Shown: positions 19,809 to 30,086 of the stretch, piece by piece
Layout of the letters: every line of letters begins with the position of its first letter
How positions within the stretch are numbered: position 1 is the first letter of the stretch
Source of the DNA: Gammaproteobacteria bacterium
Lineage (GTDB): Bacteria; Pseudomonadota; Gammaproteobacteria; Pseudomonadales; Azotimanducaceae
NCBI GenBank assembly: GCA_026705345.1
Contig: JAPPAV010000069.1
Coordinates: 62,001-126,000 of the forward strand
Length of the DNA stretch: 64,000 nt
Direction: 5' to 3'
Notes under the pieces: generated by a model
Told to the model about the DNA's origin: nothing
Database searches by the model: none
The model's input: the letters and a program-made list of their open reading frames with translations, nothing else
Position numbers and translations under genes: made by a program

Positions 19809-22343
19809 ATGAGCAATGCGCGCATGTTCTGTTTCCCCCTCGCCGGGTTGTTCGCACTAGCTGTACCCGCGACGGCAGCAGAGGGGACGCAGGAAAACTC
19901 AGAACCCGGGCGGCTCGAGGAAGTGGTAGTGATCGGCAGCCGCGCACGTATCGAGGTCGAAGCCAACGAACTGCCGGTCCCGGTGGACCTCTACCCCGAG
20001 ACCGATCTCGAACGCGTCGGCGAGGTGGACCTGGCCGCCGCCTTGACCAAGCTCGCGCCGTCGCTGAACTATTCGCGCACTTCCGTGGGAGACGGCGGAT
20101 CGCTGAATCCGGCGACATTGCGCGGGTTGAGTCCCGATCAGACCCTCGTGCTGGTCAACGGCAAGCGCCGACACGGCATGGCCTGGGTGCGCGTGCTCGA
20201 CGGCGTGATCGGCTGGGGCAGCGGCGGCACCGACCTTCGCGCCATTCCGTCGGCAGCCCTCGCCCGGGTCGAGGTGCTGCGCGACGGCGCCGCCGCGCAA
20301 TACGGTTCCGATGCGATCGCCGGCGTCATCAACCTCGTGCTACGCGAGAACACGGGCGGTCGGATCACCGCCTACGCGACCGGTGCCGGCGACGGCGACG
20401 GCGAACGTATCAACCTCTCGTTCAACGGCGGCGTCTCTCTCGGTACCAGCGGATTCCTGAACGTCACGGGCGAGTGGCACGACGAGGAAGCCTTGCGCCG
20501 CAACGGCGGCAACGGCGGCAACGACCCCGACTTCCAGGACGAGCTCATCGTCGACAGCGCACCGAGGCACGATCTCGCCTCGCTGTTCTTCAACGCCAGG
20601 ATTCCCGTCGGGGACACCGGCGAGATCTACGCCTTCGGCGGCCTCTCGAACCGCCAGGCGAGTTCCAGCGGCGCGTACCGGTTCCCGTACAACTACTGGG
20701 AGGGTCTCGAATCGGGCGACGACACCTGGGATTTCGTGGTCCCGAACTTCATCAACTTCCACGAACGCAACACGCATCCGGTCTACCCCGATGGCTTCCT
20801 GCCCTACGAGGAGTCGGACATCGAAGACCTCTCCATCGCCGGCGGCATGCGCAACGACGTAGCCGGTTGGGATCTCGACGTGAGCCTGTCCTACGGCGCC
20901 AACGAGTTCGCGTTCAGCGCCGCCAACACAATCAACGCCTCCATCGGCGCGCAGTACGTGGCCGACAATCCCGGTGCGGGCATCGCGGACATCGTCGCCA
21001 ACGCCGGTCCGCTCGGGGGCAAGAGCGGCAGCATCGAGTTCAGCCAACTCACGTTCAACGTGGATATCCAGCGCGAGGTCGAGGGCGCCTCGATTCGCGC
21101 CGTCGCTGCGGGCTTCGAGCACCGCACCGAGACCTATAGCCAAAACGCCGGTGACACCGCCGCCTGGTCGTGCGGCCTACCCCACGTCAGCGACTACGGC
21201 GCCTATGCCGTAGGACCCGACGGCAACCCCCTCGACGGGGTAGTCGCGGCATGCGGATTCCAGGGCTATCCCGGCTACAGTCCGACCAACGCCGAGTTGA
21301 GCGACGACGACCGCAACAGCCAGTCCGCCTATCTCGACGTCGAGTTCCAGCCGATCGGGAACCTCGAAGTCTCGGCGGCGCTACGTTTCGAGAACTACAG
21401 CGACGCCGGCGGCAACGCGACCGGCAAAGTCGCGGCGCGGTTGCCGATCAACGATCGCATTGCGCTGCGCGGCGCAGCGTCCAGTGGCTTCCGCGCCCCG
21501 AGCCTTTCCCAACGCCGCTTCAACTCCATCCTGTTCGTCGGCAGCGAGACCGGCCTCACGACGGTGCTCTCGGCCAACGAGGGACATCCCGTGGCCCGGG
21601 CGTTCGGCGTGGATTCGCTGGACCACGAGACTTCCGAGAACCTAAGCGGCGGGTTCGTGTACGCCGTCGGCGACTTCGACCTGACCGTCGACGCCTACCG
21701 CACCGCCATCGACAGCCGGATCGTCCGCTCCAAGGGCATCGGCTGCACCGGCGTCGCCGCGTGCGACGCGGCCGGCGTGGCCACGGCAGCCCTCTTCCTG
21801 AACGGTGTGGACACCGAGACCCAGGGCATCGACGTACGGGCCCGCTGGCGCACGACGCTCGCCGATGGACTGTTTTGGCTCTCCGCCAACGCGCATTCCA
21901 ACGAAACCGAGATCTCGGGGCGGCGAAAGCCTGCGGGTGCCCCGGCGAATCTGACCTTCGACGACTACTACGGCGGTTGGGCGGCCCAACTGCTGGTGGA
22001 AGGCCAGCCCAAACAGCAAGCCAACGTGACCGCCGACTGGCAACGCGGCGGTCTAGGTCTTCTGGGCCGCGTGAACTACTACGGCGAAACAACACAGAAT
22101 CCCGTCGACACGGGCACGGTCACAATCGAGGCGGCGAGCACGGTGGACCTTGAAGCCCGGTCCGCGATCGGCAGGACGGACTGGTCGCTAGGCATCAACA
22201 ACGTGTTCGACGAACTGCCCACCGAACTCGCCAAGACCCATCTGTCGAACATCCTCTGGGGCGTCCGCTACCCTATCGACACGCCCTTCGGAATCGCCGG
22301 GCGGTTCGCCTATCTGCGCCTAAGTTTCGAATTCGGGGAGTAA
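19809..22343 (+). CDS. TonB-dependent receptor
   Basis: Signal peptide; EEVVVIGSRARIE TonB-box-like; VEVLRDGAAAQYGSDAIAGVINLVL plug motif; C-terminal FAYLRLSFEFGE. Confidence 0.92.
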   Translation: MSNARMFCFPLAGLFALAVPATAAEGTQENSEPGRLEEVVVIGSRARIEVEANELPVPVDLYPETDLERVGEVDLAAALTKLAPSLNYSRTSVGDGGSLNPATLRGLSPDQTLVLVNGKRRHGMAWVRVLDGVIGWGSGGTDLRAIPSAALARVEVLRDGAAAQYGSDAIAGVINLVLRENTGGRITAYATGAGDGDGERINLSFNGGVSLGTSGFLNVTGEWHDEEALRRNGGNGGNDPDFQDELIVDSAPRHDLASLFFNARIPVGDTGEIYAFGGLSNRQASSSGAYRFPYNYWEGLESGDDTWDFVVPNFINFHERNTHPVYPDGFLPYEESDIEDLSIAGGMRNDVAGWDLDVSLSYGANEFAFSAANTINASIGAQYVADNPGAGIADIVANAGPLGGKSGSIEFSQLTFNVDIQREVEGASIRAVAAGFEHRTETYSQNAGDTAAWSCGLPHVSDYGAYAVGPDGNPLDGVVAACGFQGYPGYSPTNAELSDDDRNSQSAYLDVEFQPIGNLEVSAALRFENYSDAGGNATGKVAARLPINDRIALRGAASSGFRAPSLSQRRFNSILFVGSETGLTTVLSANEGHPVARAFGVDSLDHETSENLSGGFVYAVGDFDLTVDAYRTAIDSRIVRSKGIGCTGVAACDAAGVATAALFLNGVDTETQGIDVRARWRTTLADGLFWLSANAHSNETEISGRRKPAGAPANLTFDDYYGGWAAQLLVEGQPKQQANVTADWQRGGLGLLGRVNYYGETTQNPVDTGTVTIEAASTVDLEARSAIGRTDWSLGINNVFDELPTELAKTHLSNILWGVRYPIDTPFGIAGRFAYLRLSFEFGE

Positions 22344-22345
22344 GC

Positions 22346-23323
22346 ATGACTGAGGTCCTATCCCGTGCCGTGAAGGCGGCGCGCGACGGCAATTTGGATG
22401 CGTTGCGGGCGATCCTGTCGGACTCGCCGGGCGCATTGAAGGAAATCGACGGCGACGGTCGCGGCCTGCTTGACCACGCCTGCCGGGCGGCCACCGGCGA
22501 CATCGCCATTCCGCTCGACCCGGGTACGCCCGGGCAACATGCCGCAGTCAAGGCGATCCTCGCTGCAGGGGCCGACCCCTCGGCCGCCGACAACGATGGC
22601 TGGACTCCCCTGCATTCCGCCGGCATGGCCGGTCATACGGATCTCGGGGCTCGACTCGTCAAGGCAGGCGCGCGTCTCGACGCCGAGGCCTATGGCAAGG
22701 CGGGCGGCTCCGCGTTGTCGTATGCGCTGTTCTACGCCAAGGCGTACATGGCCGAAGTCCTGCGTCCGGTCTATCCGGACAACCTTCGCGCCGCCGCCGC
22801 GCTGGGCGCCGACATCGGTCGGTTCGTCGACGGCGACGGTCTCACACCCGAAGCCTACGACGGCCTCGACTTCTACGCCCCGGTGTTCTTCCCCGTCTGG
22901 GAGCGGACCAAAGATCGCCAGGAGGTACTCGACGAGGCCCTGTCCTGGGCGTCGCGCAACAACCAGTGCGAATCGATGGCGGCTCTCGTCGACCTCGGCG
23001 CCGACGTCAACGCCAGCGCGTTCCGCGGCACGCCGCTGCTCTGGGCCTGCTACGCCGACAAGGTCGACGCCGTGAGGTGGCTCTTGGACCACGGTGCAGA
23101 CCCTGATCTCCGCCACGATTGGGGCGGCGAAGGTCACGGTGTCGCGGCGGTGGCCATGCATCTCGCCGCGCAGAACGGCGCCGTCGGGTGCCTCACGTTG
23201 CTGCTCGAGGCGGGCGCCGACGCAACGATCATCGACAGCGCCCACGGTGGCGACCCCCTCGGCTGGGCCGAATACAGCGGCGCAACCGAGGCGGTCGAAA
23301 TACTCCGCCGGCGGCGGGCCTGA
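22346..23323 (+). CDS. Ankyrin-repeat protein
   Basis: Ankyrin-like units: AVKAILAAGADPSAADNDGWTPLHSAGMAGH, MAALVDLGADVNASAFRGTPLLWAC, VRWLLDHGADPDLRHDWG, LTLLLEAGADATIID. Confidence 0.9.
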   Translation: MTEVLSRAVKAARDGNLDALRAILSDSPGALKEIDGDGRGLLDHACRAATGDIAIPLDPGTPGQHAAVKAILAAGADPSAADNDGWTPLHSAGMAGHTDLGARLVKAGARLDAEAYGKAGGSALSYALFYAKAYMAEVLRPVYPDNLRAAAALGADIGRFVDGDGLTPEAYDGLDFYAPVFFPVWERTKDRQEVLDEALSWASRNNQCESMAALVDLGADVNASAFRGTPLLWACYADKVDAVRWLLDHGADPDLRHDWGGEGHGVAAVAMHLAAQNGAVGCLTLLLEAGADATIIDSAHGGDPLGWAEYSGATEAVEILRRRRA

Positions 23324-23392
23324 CGAAAGGAGAACGAGTATTTCCGGCCTTGGGACCCGAATCGAACGGGCATCCGTCGGGGCGAACAGATC

Positions 23393-24211
23393 CTACGTCA
23401 GGTATCCGCCCGGCACCCGGTTCCAGGTGAACGGCAGATCGGGCTCGCGTACGAGGATTTCCCGGGGAACCTCGCCCTCCCATCCTGTCGGCACGTCATT
23501 GGATCGCCGATAGAACCATCCCAAGAGCACCGTGCGCCGCTCGGCTGAGGCATTCGGATGGGTTCCGTGAAGCAGCCGAGCGTCAGCGACAAGGAGTTGA
23601 CCCACCGAGATCGGCACGTCCACCGCGTCCGGGTGGTTGTAGAACATCCACTCGTTGGTCTCCTCGACTTCGTAGCCGCCGCTCTCGTGGGGCGGGACCA
23701 GTTGTTCGTGTAGATCGAACCGGCGGAGGTGGCTTCCCGGTATCACGCGCAGGCAGCCGTTGGCGACATCGGTATCCGTGAGGTACCAGTTGAGGAATAC
23801 CTGCTGCGGCCAAGGGGACATGCTGATCGGGTCGTCCCAGCGCGCCCAGTCCTGGTGCCAATACAGTGCGGGTGCACCGGCGGGCTTCGAGATGATCTGG
23901 AACGTGCCACCGGAGCGGAAGTCGTTCAAGCCCAGCGCGGCCATGATCGCCCTTGGGTGTTCGATCAGGAAGTCCACGACGTCGTCCTGCGGTAGGTCGG
24001 GGTTCCGCTTCGAGACGTTCCGTACGCCACTGATGTGGATGTCCGATCCCTGGTACTTCCACTTGGGCGAGTGTTTCGTACTACGCAGCCACTCGTCCGA
24101 CCAGCCGCGCAAGTCCTTGAGCTTGCCTTCCGGGAGCCCGCCGTCGACGATGCAGTAGCCTTCCTCAAGCAGTTGCTTGCGGAATGACGCCAGGTGGCCG
24201 CTGTCTCGCAT
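23393..24211 (-). CDS. Phytanoyl-CoA dioxygenase (PhyH) family protein
   Basis: ALYWHQDWARWDD Fe(II) HxD motif, GCLRVIPGSHLRRFDLH, LVADARLLHGTHPN. Confidence 0.85.
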   Translation of the reverse strand: MRDSGHLASFRKQLLEEGYCIVDGGLPEGKLKDLRGWSDEWLRSTKHSPKWKYQGSDIHISGVRNVSKRNPDLPQDDVVDFLIEHPRAIMAALGLNDFRSGGTFQIISKPAGAPALYWHQDWARWDDPISMSPWPQQVFLNWYLTDTDVANGCLRVIPGSHLRRFDLHEQLVPPHESGGYEVEETNEWMFYNHPDAVDVPISVGQLLVADARLLHGTHPNASAERRTVLLGWFYRRSNDVPTGWEGEVPREILVREPDLPFTWNRVPGGYLT

Positions 24212-24231
24212 TCTTCCAGTATAGCGTGTGC

Positions 24232-25155
24232 TCAATTGAGCCTCGCGACCGCCGGCAGTACCTCATCGATGAGGCGGCGGGTTTGAGCAATCACATCGTC
24301 TGTCCCCGAGGCGATGGGGCGAAGCACGAACTTGTGAGCGCCCGCAATCCGGAACCTATTGAGCAACGCCATGATCTCGTCGCGACCGCCCACCGCGGTG
24401 AACGCATCCGGGGGTTTGCCCAATGAGCGGGTAAAGCCAGCGACATAGCGTTGCATGATGGGTTCGTCGAGGCTGCCGAAACGAAAGCCGAACCCCGCGC
24501 CGAAGTGGTCTTCGTCGATGCGGCGTCCAAATTCCCGGGTCTTCTCTTTGATGGCTCGGATCACCGGCCCGACTTTGTCCGCCGACTCGATGCCCGCCTG
24601 CCAACCTGTTCCCCATCGCGCCGTTCGCTCGATGGCCTGGCGCGCCGAACCGCCCACCCACAACGGCAGGGGTTGTTGCACCGGCTTCGGCGCGATCGAT
24701 GCCTCGTCCAGGCGAAAGAATTCCCCATCGGTGGAGACCGCCTCCTCCGACCAGAGCCGCGACAGGATTTCCAGGCACTCGTCCATCCGCTTGCCCCGAC
24801 GTCGAGTCGACGTGCCGGTAGCCGCGTAGTCCCGTGAACGGGTGCTGCCGAGACCGAACGCGGGCAGCAGGCGCCCTTCGGAGAGGACATCGATGGTCGC
24901 GCACTGCTTGGCGGTCAACACCGGATCCCGCACGCCCAGACTCGCCACGTTCATCCCGAACTTGATGCGCCGTGTCCGCCCGGCTAACGCGGCCATCACG
25001 CTCATGCACTCGAGGTTCGCATCCCGGGAAATCAGTCTGTCGGACTGCCAGATCGAGTCGATGCCGCCGTTGTCGCAGATATCGACCCACTTCCAGAAAC
25101 CCCGCGCATCGTCGAAGGCGAAGTTGGCTATGCCGATGCCGGCGCTGATGGTCAT
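24232..25155 (-). CDS. LLM-class flavin-dependent oxidoreductase
   Basis: Bacterial luciferase-like: FGMNVASLGVRDPVLTAKQCATIDVLSEGRLLPAFGLGSTRSRDYAATG. Confidence 0.85.
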   Translation of the reverse strand: MTISAGIGIANFAFDDARGFWKWVDICDNGGIDSIWQSDRLISRDANLECMSVMAALAGRTRRIKFGMNVASLGVRDPVLTAKQCATIDVLSEGRLLPAFGLGSTRSRDYAATGTSTRRRGKRMDECLEILSRLWSEEAVSTDGEFFRLDEASIAPKPVQQPLPLWVGGSARQAIERTARWGTGWQAGIESADKVGPVIRAIKEKTREFGRRIDEDHFGAGFGFRFGSLDEPIMQRYVAGFTRSLGKPPDAFTAVGGRDEIMALLNRFRIAGAHKFVLRPIASGTDDVIAQTRRLIDEVLPAVARLN

Positions 25156-25279
25156 GGCTTCTCCAAGCGGTGTCGACGAAGCTTAACCCGTCGTGCCCAG
25201 CGTTCACGCGGCATGGCAGTTGCGCTTATCGGTGGTCCGGCTAACATGCCGCGCCCCTAACCACCTTACCGACGCGATC

Positions 25280-26041
25280 ATGAATTTGGGACTCCACGGA
25301 TTGCGAGCCCTAGTAACCGGCGGCAGCCGCGGAATCGGGCGCGCGGTCGTCCAGGTGCTCGCCGAAGAGAACTGCCAGGTCGCCTTCTGTGCGCGAACGC
25401 CGAGGGCGGTGGCGGCCGCCGAGTCCGACCTAAGGCAGCAGGGTCTGGCCGTATCTGGCGCCGTGGTCGACATCACCGACGACCCAGCGGTCGAGGCGTG
25501 GACCAAAACATGTGCGGACTGCATGGGAGGCATCGACATTCTCGTCGCCAATGCCGGCGCGGTGGCGAACAAGCCCGAACTCTCGGCGTGGCAAGCCGGA
25601 TTCGAGACGGACGTGATGGGCACCGTCCGAACGGTCGAACAGGCGATTCCATTCCTCAGGGAATCCAACGCCGCGTCCGTGGTCGTGATGTCCAGCGTGG
25701 CCGCGCTTGAGATCTACGCCGGCGAACGCCCCTACAACGCCATCCAAGCGACTCTAACCGCCTATGCCGGTGGCTTGGCCCAGCGGCTTGCACCAGACGG
25801 CATTCGTGCCAACACCGTCTCCCCCGGTGCGATCATCTTCCCGGGCAGCGTTTGGGAACGGGCCCAGGTTGACCAACCGGGCATCTACAACGAGATCCTC
25901 TCTCGCACCGCATTGAACCGTCTCGGCACGGCGCACGAAGTTGCAACGGCAGTCGCCTTTCTTTCAAGTCCCGCCGCGGCCTATGTAACCGGATCCAACT
26001 TCGTCATCGACGGCGGCTTGACGAAACGCGTCCACTACTGA
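25280..26041 (+). CDS. SDR family oxidoreductase
   Basis: ATG 25280; GLRALVTGGSRGIGRAVV, LVANAG, YNAIQATLTAYAGGLAQ (atypical YxxxQ in place of YxxxK). Confidence 0.85.
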   Translation: MNLGLHGLRALVTGGSRGIGRAVVQVLAEENCQVAFCARTPRAVAAAESDLRQQGLAVSGAVVDITDDPAVEAWTKTCADCMGGIDILVANAGAVANKPELSAWQAGFETDVMGTVRTVEQAIPFLRESNAASVVVMSSVAALEIYAGERPYNAIQATLTAYAGGLAQRLAPDGIRANTVSPGAIIFPGSVWERAQVDQPGIYNEILSRTALNRLGTAHEVATAVAFLSSPAAAYVTGSNFVIDGGLTKRVHY

Positions 26042-26043
26042 GC

Positions 26044-26064
26044 GGGACGGGCCAAGCCCGTCCC
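26044..26064. terminator. Hairpin just after SDR stop (REP-like or terminator)
   Basis: GGGACGGGC-caa-GCCCGTCCC, perfect 9-bp arms, immediately 3' of TGA 26039-26041. Confidence 0.5.
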
Positions 26065-26114
26065 CGACGAAACGCGGCTATCATCGTTCAGCACCAGACG
26101 GACCGGGAGCATGA

Positions 26115-26981
26115 ATGAAAATCGGCGTCGTATTTCCTCACAACGAGGTCGGCACCGATCCCCTCGCCATCCGCGACTACGCCCAAGGTGCCGAAGCCTT
26201 GGGTGCCGACCACATCCTGACCTACGACCACGTGCTCGGCGCGGACCCGGACCGGCCCGGGGGTTGGAACGGACCCTACGACAAGGACGTTGCGTTCCAC
26301 GAGCCCTTCACGCTGTTCTCGTTCATGGCGGCGGCGACCAGCCGGGTCGGATTCTGCTCCTGCGTGATGATCCTGCCGCAACGCCAGACGGCCCTGATCG
26401 CCAAGCAGGCCGCCCAGCTTGCGATCCTCTCCGGCAACCGTTTCCGGCTCGGCATCGGCACGGGCTGGAACGAGGTCGAGTACGAAGCCCTCGACGTGCC
26501 GTTCGCCCGACGCGGTGCCCGGCAGGCCGAGCAGGTCGAATTGCTGCGGCGGCTGTGGACGGAGGATGTGGTCGACTTCCGAGGGGAATTCCATACGGTG
26601 CCCAAGGCCAGCATTCTCCCCAGGCCAACGGAGTCGGTGCCAATCTGGTTCGGCGGCGGTGCTCCGGCGCTGCTCCGTCGGTGTGGTCGACTGGGCGATG
26701 GCTGGGTACCGATCGGCGGGCCCAACGAGCAATCGCGCCGCGCCCTGCAGACCATCCGGGAAGCCCGGGAAGCAGTTGGACTTCCCTGGGAGGGGTTCGG
26801 CGTTCAGGCCCAAGCACAGACCCGTGGTGGCGATCCGGACAGGTGGAAGCGTCATCACGACCGGTGGCGTGACCTCGGCTGTACGCATCTCGCCATCGTC
26901 ACCCACTACGTCGGCCACGGTAGCGACGTTGACGCGCATCTCAAGTCCGCGCAGACCTATATCGAGGCGGTGCGCGGTTAG
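26115..26981 (+). CDS. LLM-class flavin/F420-dependent oxidoreductase
   Basis: MKIGVVFPHNEVGTDPLAIRDYAQGAEALGADHILTYDHVLG; QAAQLAILSGNRFRLGIGTGWNEVEYEAL. Confidence 0.87.
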   Translation: MKIGVVFPHNEVGTDPLAIRDYAQGAEALGADHILTYDHVLGADPDRPGGWNGPYDKDVAFHEPFTLFSFMAAATSRVGFCSCVMILPQRQTALIAKQAAQLAILSGNRFRLGIGTGWNEVEYEALDVPFARRGARQAEQVELLRRLWTEDVVDFRGEFHTVPKASILPRPTESVPIWFGGGAPALLRRCGRLGDGWVPIGGPNEQSRRALQTIREAREAVGLPWEGFGVQAQAQTRGGDPDRWKRHHDRWRDLGCTHLAIVTHYVGHGSDVDAHLKSAQTYIEAVRG

Positions 26982-27064
26982 CGGCACGACAAAGACCGAT
27001 CTGCGAGCCGGCGAGGCGTTTGGCGGCGCTAGCCGACCGCCACGGTATTGCCGATAATCGACCC

Positions 27065-27304
27065 ATGGACGTCCAAGCTCGAGCGCATTTCGAACGTCTA
27101 GGCCGGGCGTTGGCCCGTTCCCACGTTCCCGACCCTCGGCCTCGGAACTTCAGGGAACTCATCGACCGTATGTGTGCGATACATCCCGATTGCGGCATGG
27201 GAACGGAAGACCCGCTGGGCGGGGACCTGCCGTCCCATTTGGCGTACCTGCGCAACCGCGAGATCTTGATGAAGCGGAGACAAGGGCGTGGCTCGTCCCG
27301 ATGA
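27065..27304 (+). CDS. Small hypothetical protein
   Basis: ATG 27065; 79 aa; overlaps the 5' end of the decayed ORF downstream. Confidence 0.45.
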   Translation: MDVQARAHFERLGRALARSHVPDPRPRNFRELIDRMCAIHPDCGMGTEDPLGGDLPSHLAYLRNREILMKRRQGRGSSR

Positions 27305-27474
27305 GCCGTTCACGCCCGCCCTGCGGGACTTGGCGGACGCTCTAGACCCGAAAGGCATCGATTGGGCGGTTACAGGGGCGGTGGCTCGAGGAGTTCGACC
27401 TTGGCGAGCGGTTCAGGCGGATCGAGGACGGGGCGATCGACCAAGGCTTGCTGGCCAAAGCCCAGCCTCGCTAG
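27288..27474 (+). pseudogene. Remnant of a nucleotidyltransferase-like gene, frameshifted/deleted
   Basis: Frame 1 PFTPALRDLADALDPKGIDWAVTGAVA resembles nucleotidyltransferase N-terminus; shifted frame from 27379 gives RWLEEFDLGERFRRIEDGAIDQGLLAKAQPR*. Confidence 0.4.
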
Positions 27475-27506
27475 CTCACCTGGACTCCTAGGGCATACGC
27501 AGTCAA

Positions 27507-30086
27507 CTAGGGTGCGGTCACGGCCTCCACCGAACTGGCGGCCAACCAACCGCGCGTGCCGTCCGCCAAGGCGACGCGAACCCAGGCGTCGCGCACCTCG
27601 ACGATGCCGACCTCGGTTCCCGCCGGCAGGGGATTGGCGAAAGTGGGCGACGCACCGGTGCTGTCGGCGGACCGCAACGTTACGCCGTCGGTGACAACGA
27701 CGGCGTCGTCTGGGGCGTCACCCGTCAGTACTGCCGATCCCGCCGCCACAATCCACACCGCGAACGCCGGCACAGCGACCATGCCCAGCCATCTCGGTCG
27801 CCGGGGCCACGGCGTCAACAGCAAGACGCCGACGCCGAACGCCACGCCGCCGAGCAGGTGGAGTTGGGAAACGGAGAAACGATCACGCCAGAACAGCAGC
27901 GAGTCCAAGGCGCCACCGGCGGCCGGACGTGGCAACCACACCGGCAACCGGTCCCGCACCCAGGCCAGGTTGGCGAGCGCTCGCTCGTTGTCGGGTGCAA
28001 TGCTCAGCGCGCGGCGGTAGGCAAGCACGGCACGTCCCGCATCCTGCGTGCCCAGCGCGGCGTTGCCCCAATCCACCTGCAACTCGGGAGCGTCGACATG
28101 CGCGGCTGCCAGCTGACGAAACGCCCGCTCGGCACCCGCAAACAGTCGAACCCGGCGAAGGCGGTCGGACTCCTCGATGGCGGACCGGTACAGATCCCGC
28201 GCATCCTCGATGGCCCCCGGAGCCACCTCGGCCGCCTCGGATTCGGGCGAACCAATCAGAACAGCCAGCACGACGAGCGAAACGACCGCAGCCGATGGCT
28301 TGGCGGCGGCAGGTGCTTGGACCGCAGGCCGTCGTGCCCATCCGCGGGCGACTCGACGCAACTCCGCCGCGATTTCACCGGGAACGGTCTGATCCGCTGC
28401 CCCCGGATCGAACGCGCGGGTCTCGAGCCGTTCCACGATGCCGCTCGTCTCGCGCGGATCGTTGCCGGAGACGTCCGCCAACCGGCGCATTGCCGCGACG
28501 ATGCCCGGCGCTGCCTGCCGCGCCGGCTGTCCGGCGTCCAGGGCTTTCTCCAAGGCGCGTAGCGCTTGCCGAACCGTTCGGTTTCGAGTCCGTCGCCCGC
28601 CGCTCCGCGCCAGGGCAAATGCGACCAGTGCGGCGATCAGCGGCGCACCGTAGAGGGCACCGCGCAGCAAACGGGAGCCCTCCGTTCCCCAAGGCGTGGC
28701 AAGTGTTGCCTGCGGAGCGCTCAGCGACATGTCGGCGCCGACCAACGTGGCGATGGCCGCACCGGCGTCTGGCCGATCTTCGCGCGTGGCCTGGCTGACG
28801 ACCGTCGGCGACGCGACGACGTCGGCAACCCCCACGAGGTGCCCGGCGCCAACCGACAGCGCGACCGGTTCGCTGGTAACGGTCCGGTATTCGCCGCCTG
28901 CGGGATCGAAGAAGGAGAACGCCAGCGGTGGGATTTCCCGCACCTCGGCGCTCTTTACCCGAGCCGTGAACGTGAAGGTCTTGCTGTTGGTCTTCTCGTC
29001 GAGAGTCCCGGCGATGCTGCCTTCGGGGACGGTGAAGTGGGTCGCGGGCAACCCGCCGGGACCATCCAAGGGCGGCAAACTCAGTCCCACCAGTGGACCG
29101 TCGCCACGCAGACGGACCGTCAACTCCACCGGATCCCCTACCGATACCACGGTCCGGCTCGCCTGGACGTCGAGGGCAAAGCCACTGCCGATGGCGTTGA
29201 CGAAGGTTGGCGGTCGACCGGCCACGGGAAGTGGCCGAACCGTTAGCCGGCGGGACGCTCCCTCGGCATGGAACAGGTCGTACGTCGCGCGGCGGAAACC
29301 CCAACTGTCGCGACTGGCTCCCGACCGCAACTGCGCGACGACGCGCACGGGCGGAAGGTCCAGGGTCCCCGCCCGATTCAAGGTCACCCGGGCGTCAAAG
29401 GAGAACCGCTCGTAGCTCAGGCCGTCGCCTTCGTCGAGAAAAGTCGATTGGGACACGGGCAGTTCCACCTGCCGTGCTCCCGCGCTGAACGCAACCCGAC
29501 GGTCGCCAAGACCGCCCCGTCCGGGTGCCACGTCCGCACCCTCCAGATTGAACAGTGGTACCGAGAACTCGTAGTTCCTCGCATCCCGGGCGAGCAGCCA
29601 CTCCACCGACACATCGAACGTCTCGCCCACCCAGAGCGGACGTTCGGGCAACTCCATTCGCACGACCATGTGTTCCGTACTTGGAACCTCGGCGGCGTTG
29701 AACGATGCCGCCCGGCTATTCGCCTCCACGCCGGCCTGTGCCACCTTCAAGGGGGGAATCGTGTAACGTCCCGCGGCAGGCACCAGTACGCGCCACCGGT
29801 ACACGAAGGTGACTTCGCGCCATTCGGATCGCCGCCCGTTGATGATCTGGATGCTCGACGAGACATTGGGGCTAACGCCGAGGTAGGTAACCTCGCACCC
29901 CTCGATGGCGAGATCGGGCGGTGCCGGCGGCGGCTTCTCTTCGAACCCCTTGGCCGACAGCGAGAGCGTGAAGGGCATGTTGGCGTGGATCGCTTCCGAC
30001 TCCACGGACAGGGCCAACGTGGCAGCCCAAGCCGATTGGGCGACGGCGACCAATACCAAGGCAGTTGCGGCAAACCGGACGCTCAC
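27507..30086 (-). CDS. BatD/oxygen-tolerance family protein with C-terminal TPR and SH3-like domain
   Basis: Repeated BatD-type beta-sandwich segments, TPR-like DWGNAALGTQDAGRAVLAYRRALSIAPDNERALANLAW, SH3-like VTDGVTLRSADS...VRVALADGTRGWLAASSV. Confidence 0.8.
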   Translation of the reverse strand: MSVRFAATALVLVAVAQSAWAATLALSVESEAIHANMPFTLSLSAKGFEEKPPPAPPDLAIEGCEVTYLGVSPNVSSSIQIINGRRSEWREVTFVYRWRVLVPAAGRYTIPPLKVAQAGVEANSRAASFNAAEVPSTEHMVVRMELPERPLWVGETFDVSVEWLLARDARNYEFSVPLFNLEGADVAPGRGGLGDRRVAFSAGARQVELPVSQSTFLDEGDGLSYERFSFDARVTLNRAGTLDLPPVRVVAQLRSGASRDSWGFRRATYDLFHAEGASRRLTVRPLPVAGRPPTFVNAIGSGFALDVQASRTVVSVGDPVELTVRLRGDGPLVGLSLPPLDGPGGLPATHFTVPEGSIAGTLDEKTNSKTFTFTARVKSAEVREIPPLAFSFFDPAGGEYRTVTSEPVALSVGAGHLVGVADVVASPTVVSQATREDRPDAGAAIATLVGADMSLSAPQATLATPWGTEGSRLLRGALYGAPLIAALVAFALARSGGRRTRNRTVRQALRALEKALDAGQPARQAAPGIVAAMRRLADVSGNDPRETSGIVERLETRAFDPGAADQTVPGEIAAELRRVARGWARRPAVQAPAAAKPSAAVVSLVVLAVLIGSPESEAAEVAPGAIEDARDLYRSAIEESDRLRRVRLFAGAERAFRQLAAAHVDAPELQVDWGNAALGTQDAGRAVLAYRRALSIAPDNERALANLAWVRDRLPVWLPRPAAGGALDSLLFWRDRFSVSQLHLLGGVAFGVGVLLLTPWPRRPRWLGMVAVPAFAVWIVAAGSAVLTGDAPDDAVVVTDGVTLRSADSTGASPTFANPLPAGTEVGIVEVRDAWVRVALADGTRGWLAASSVEAVTAP

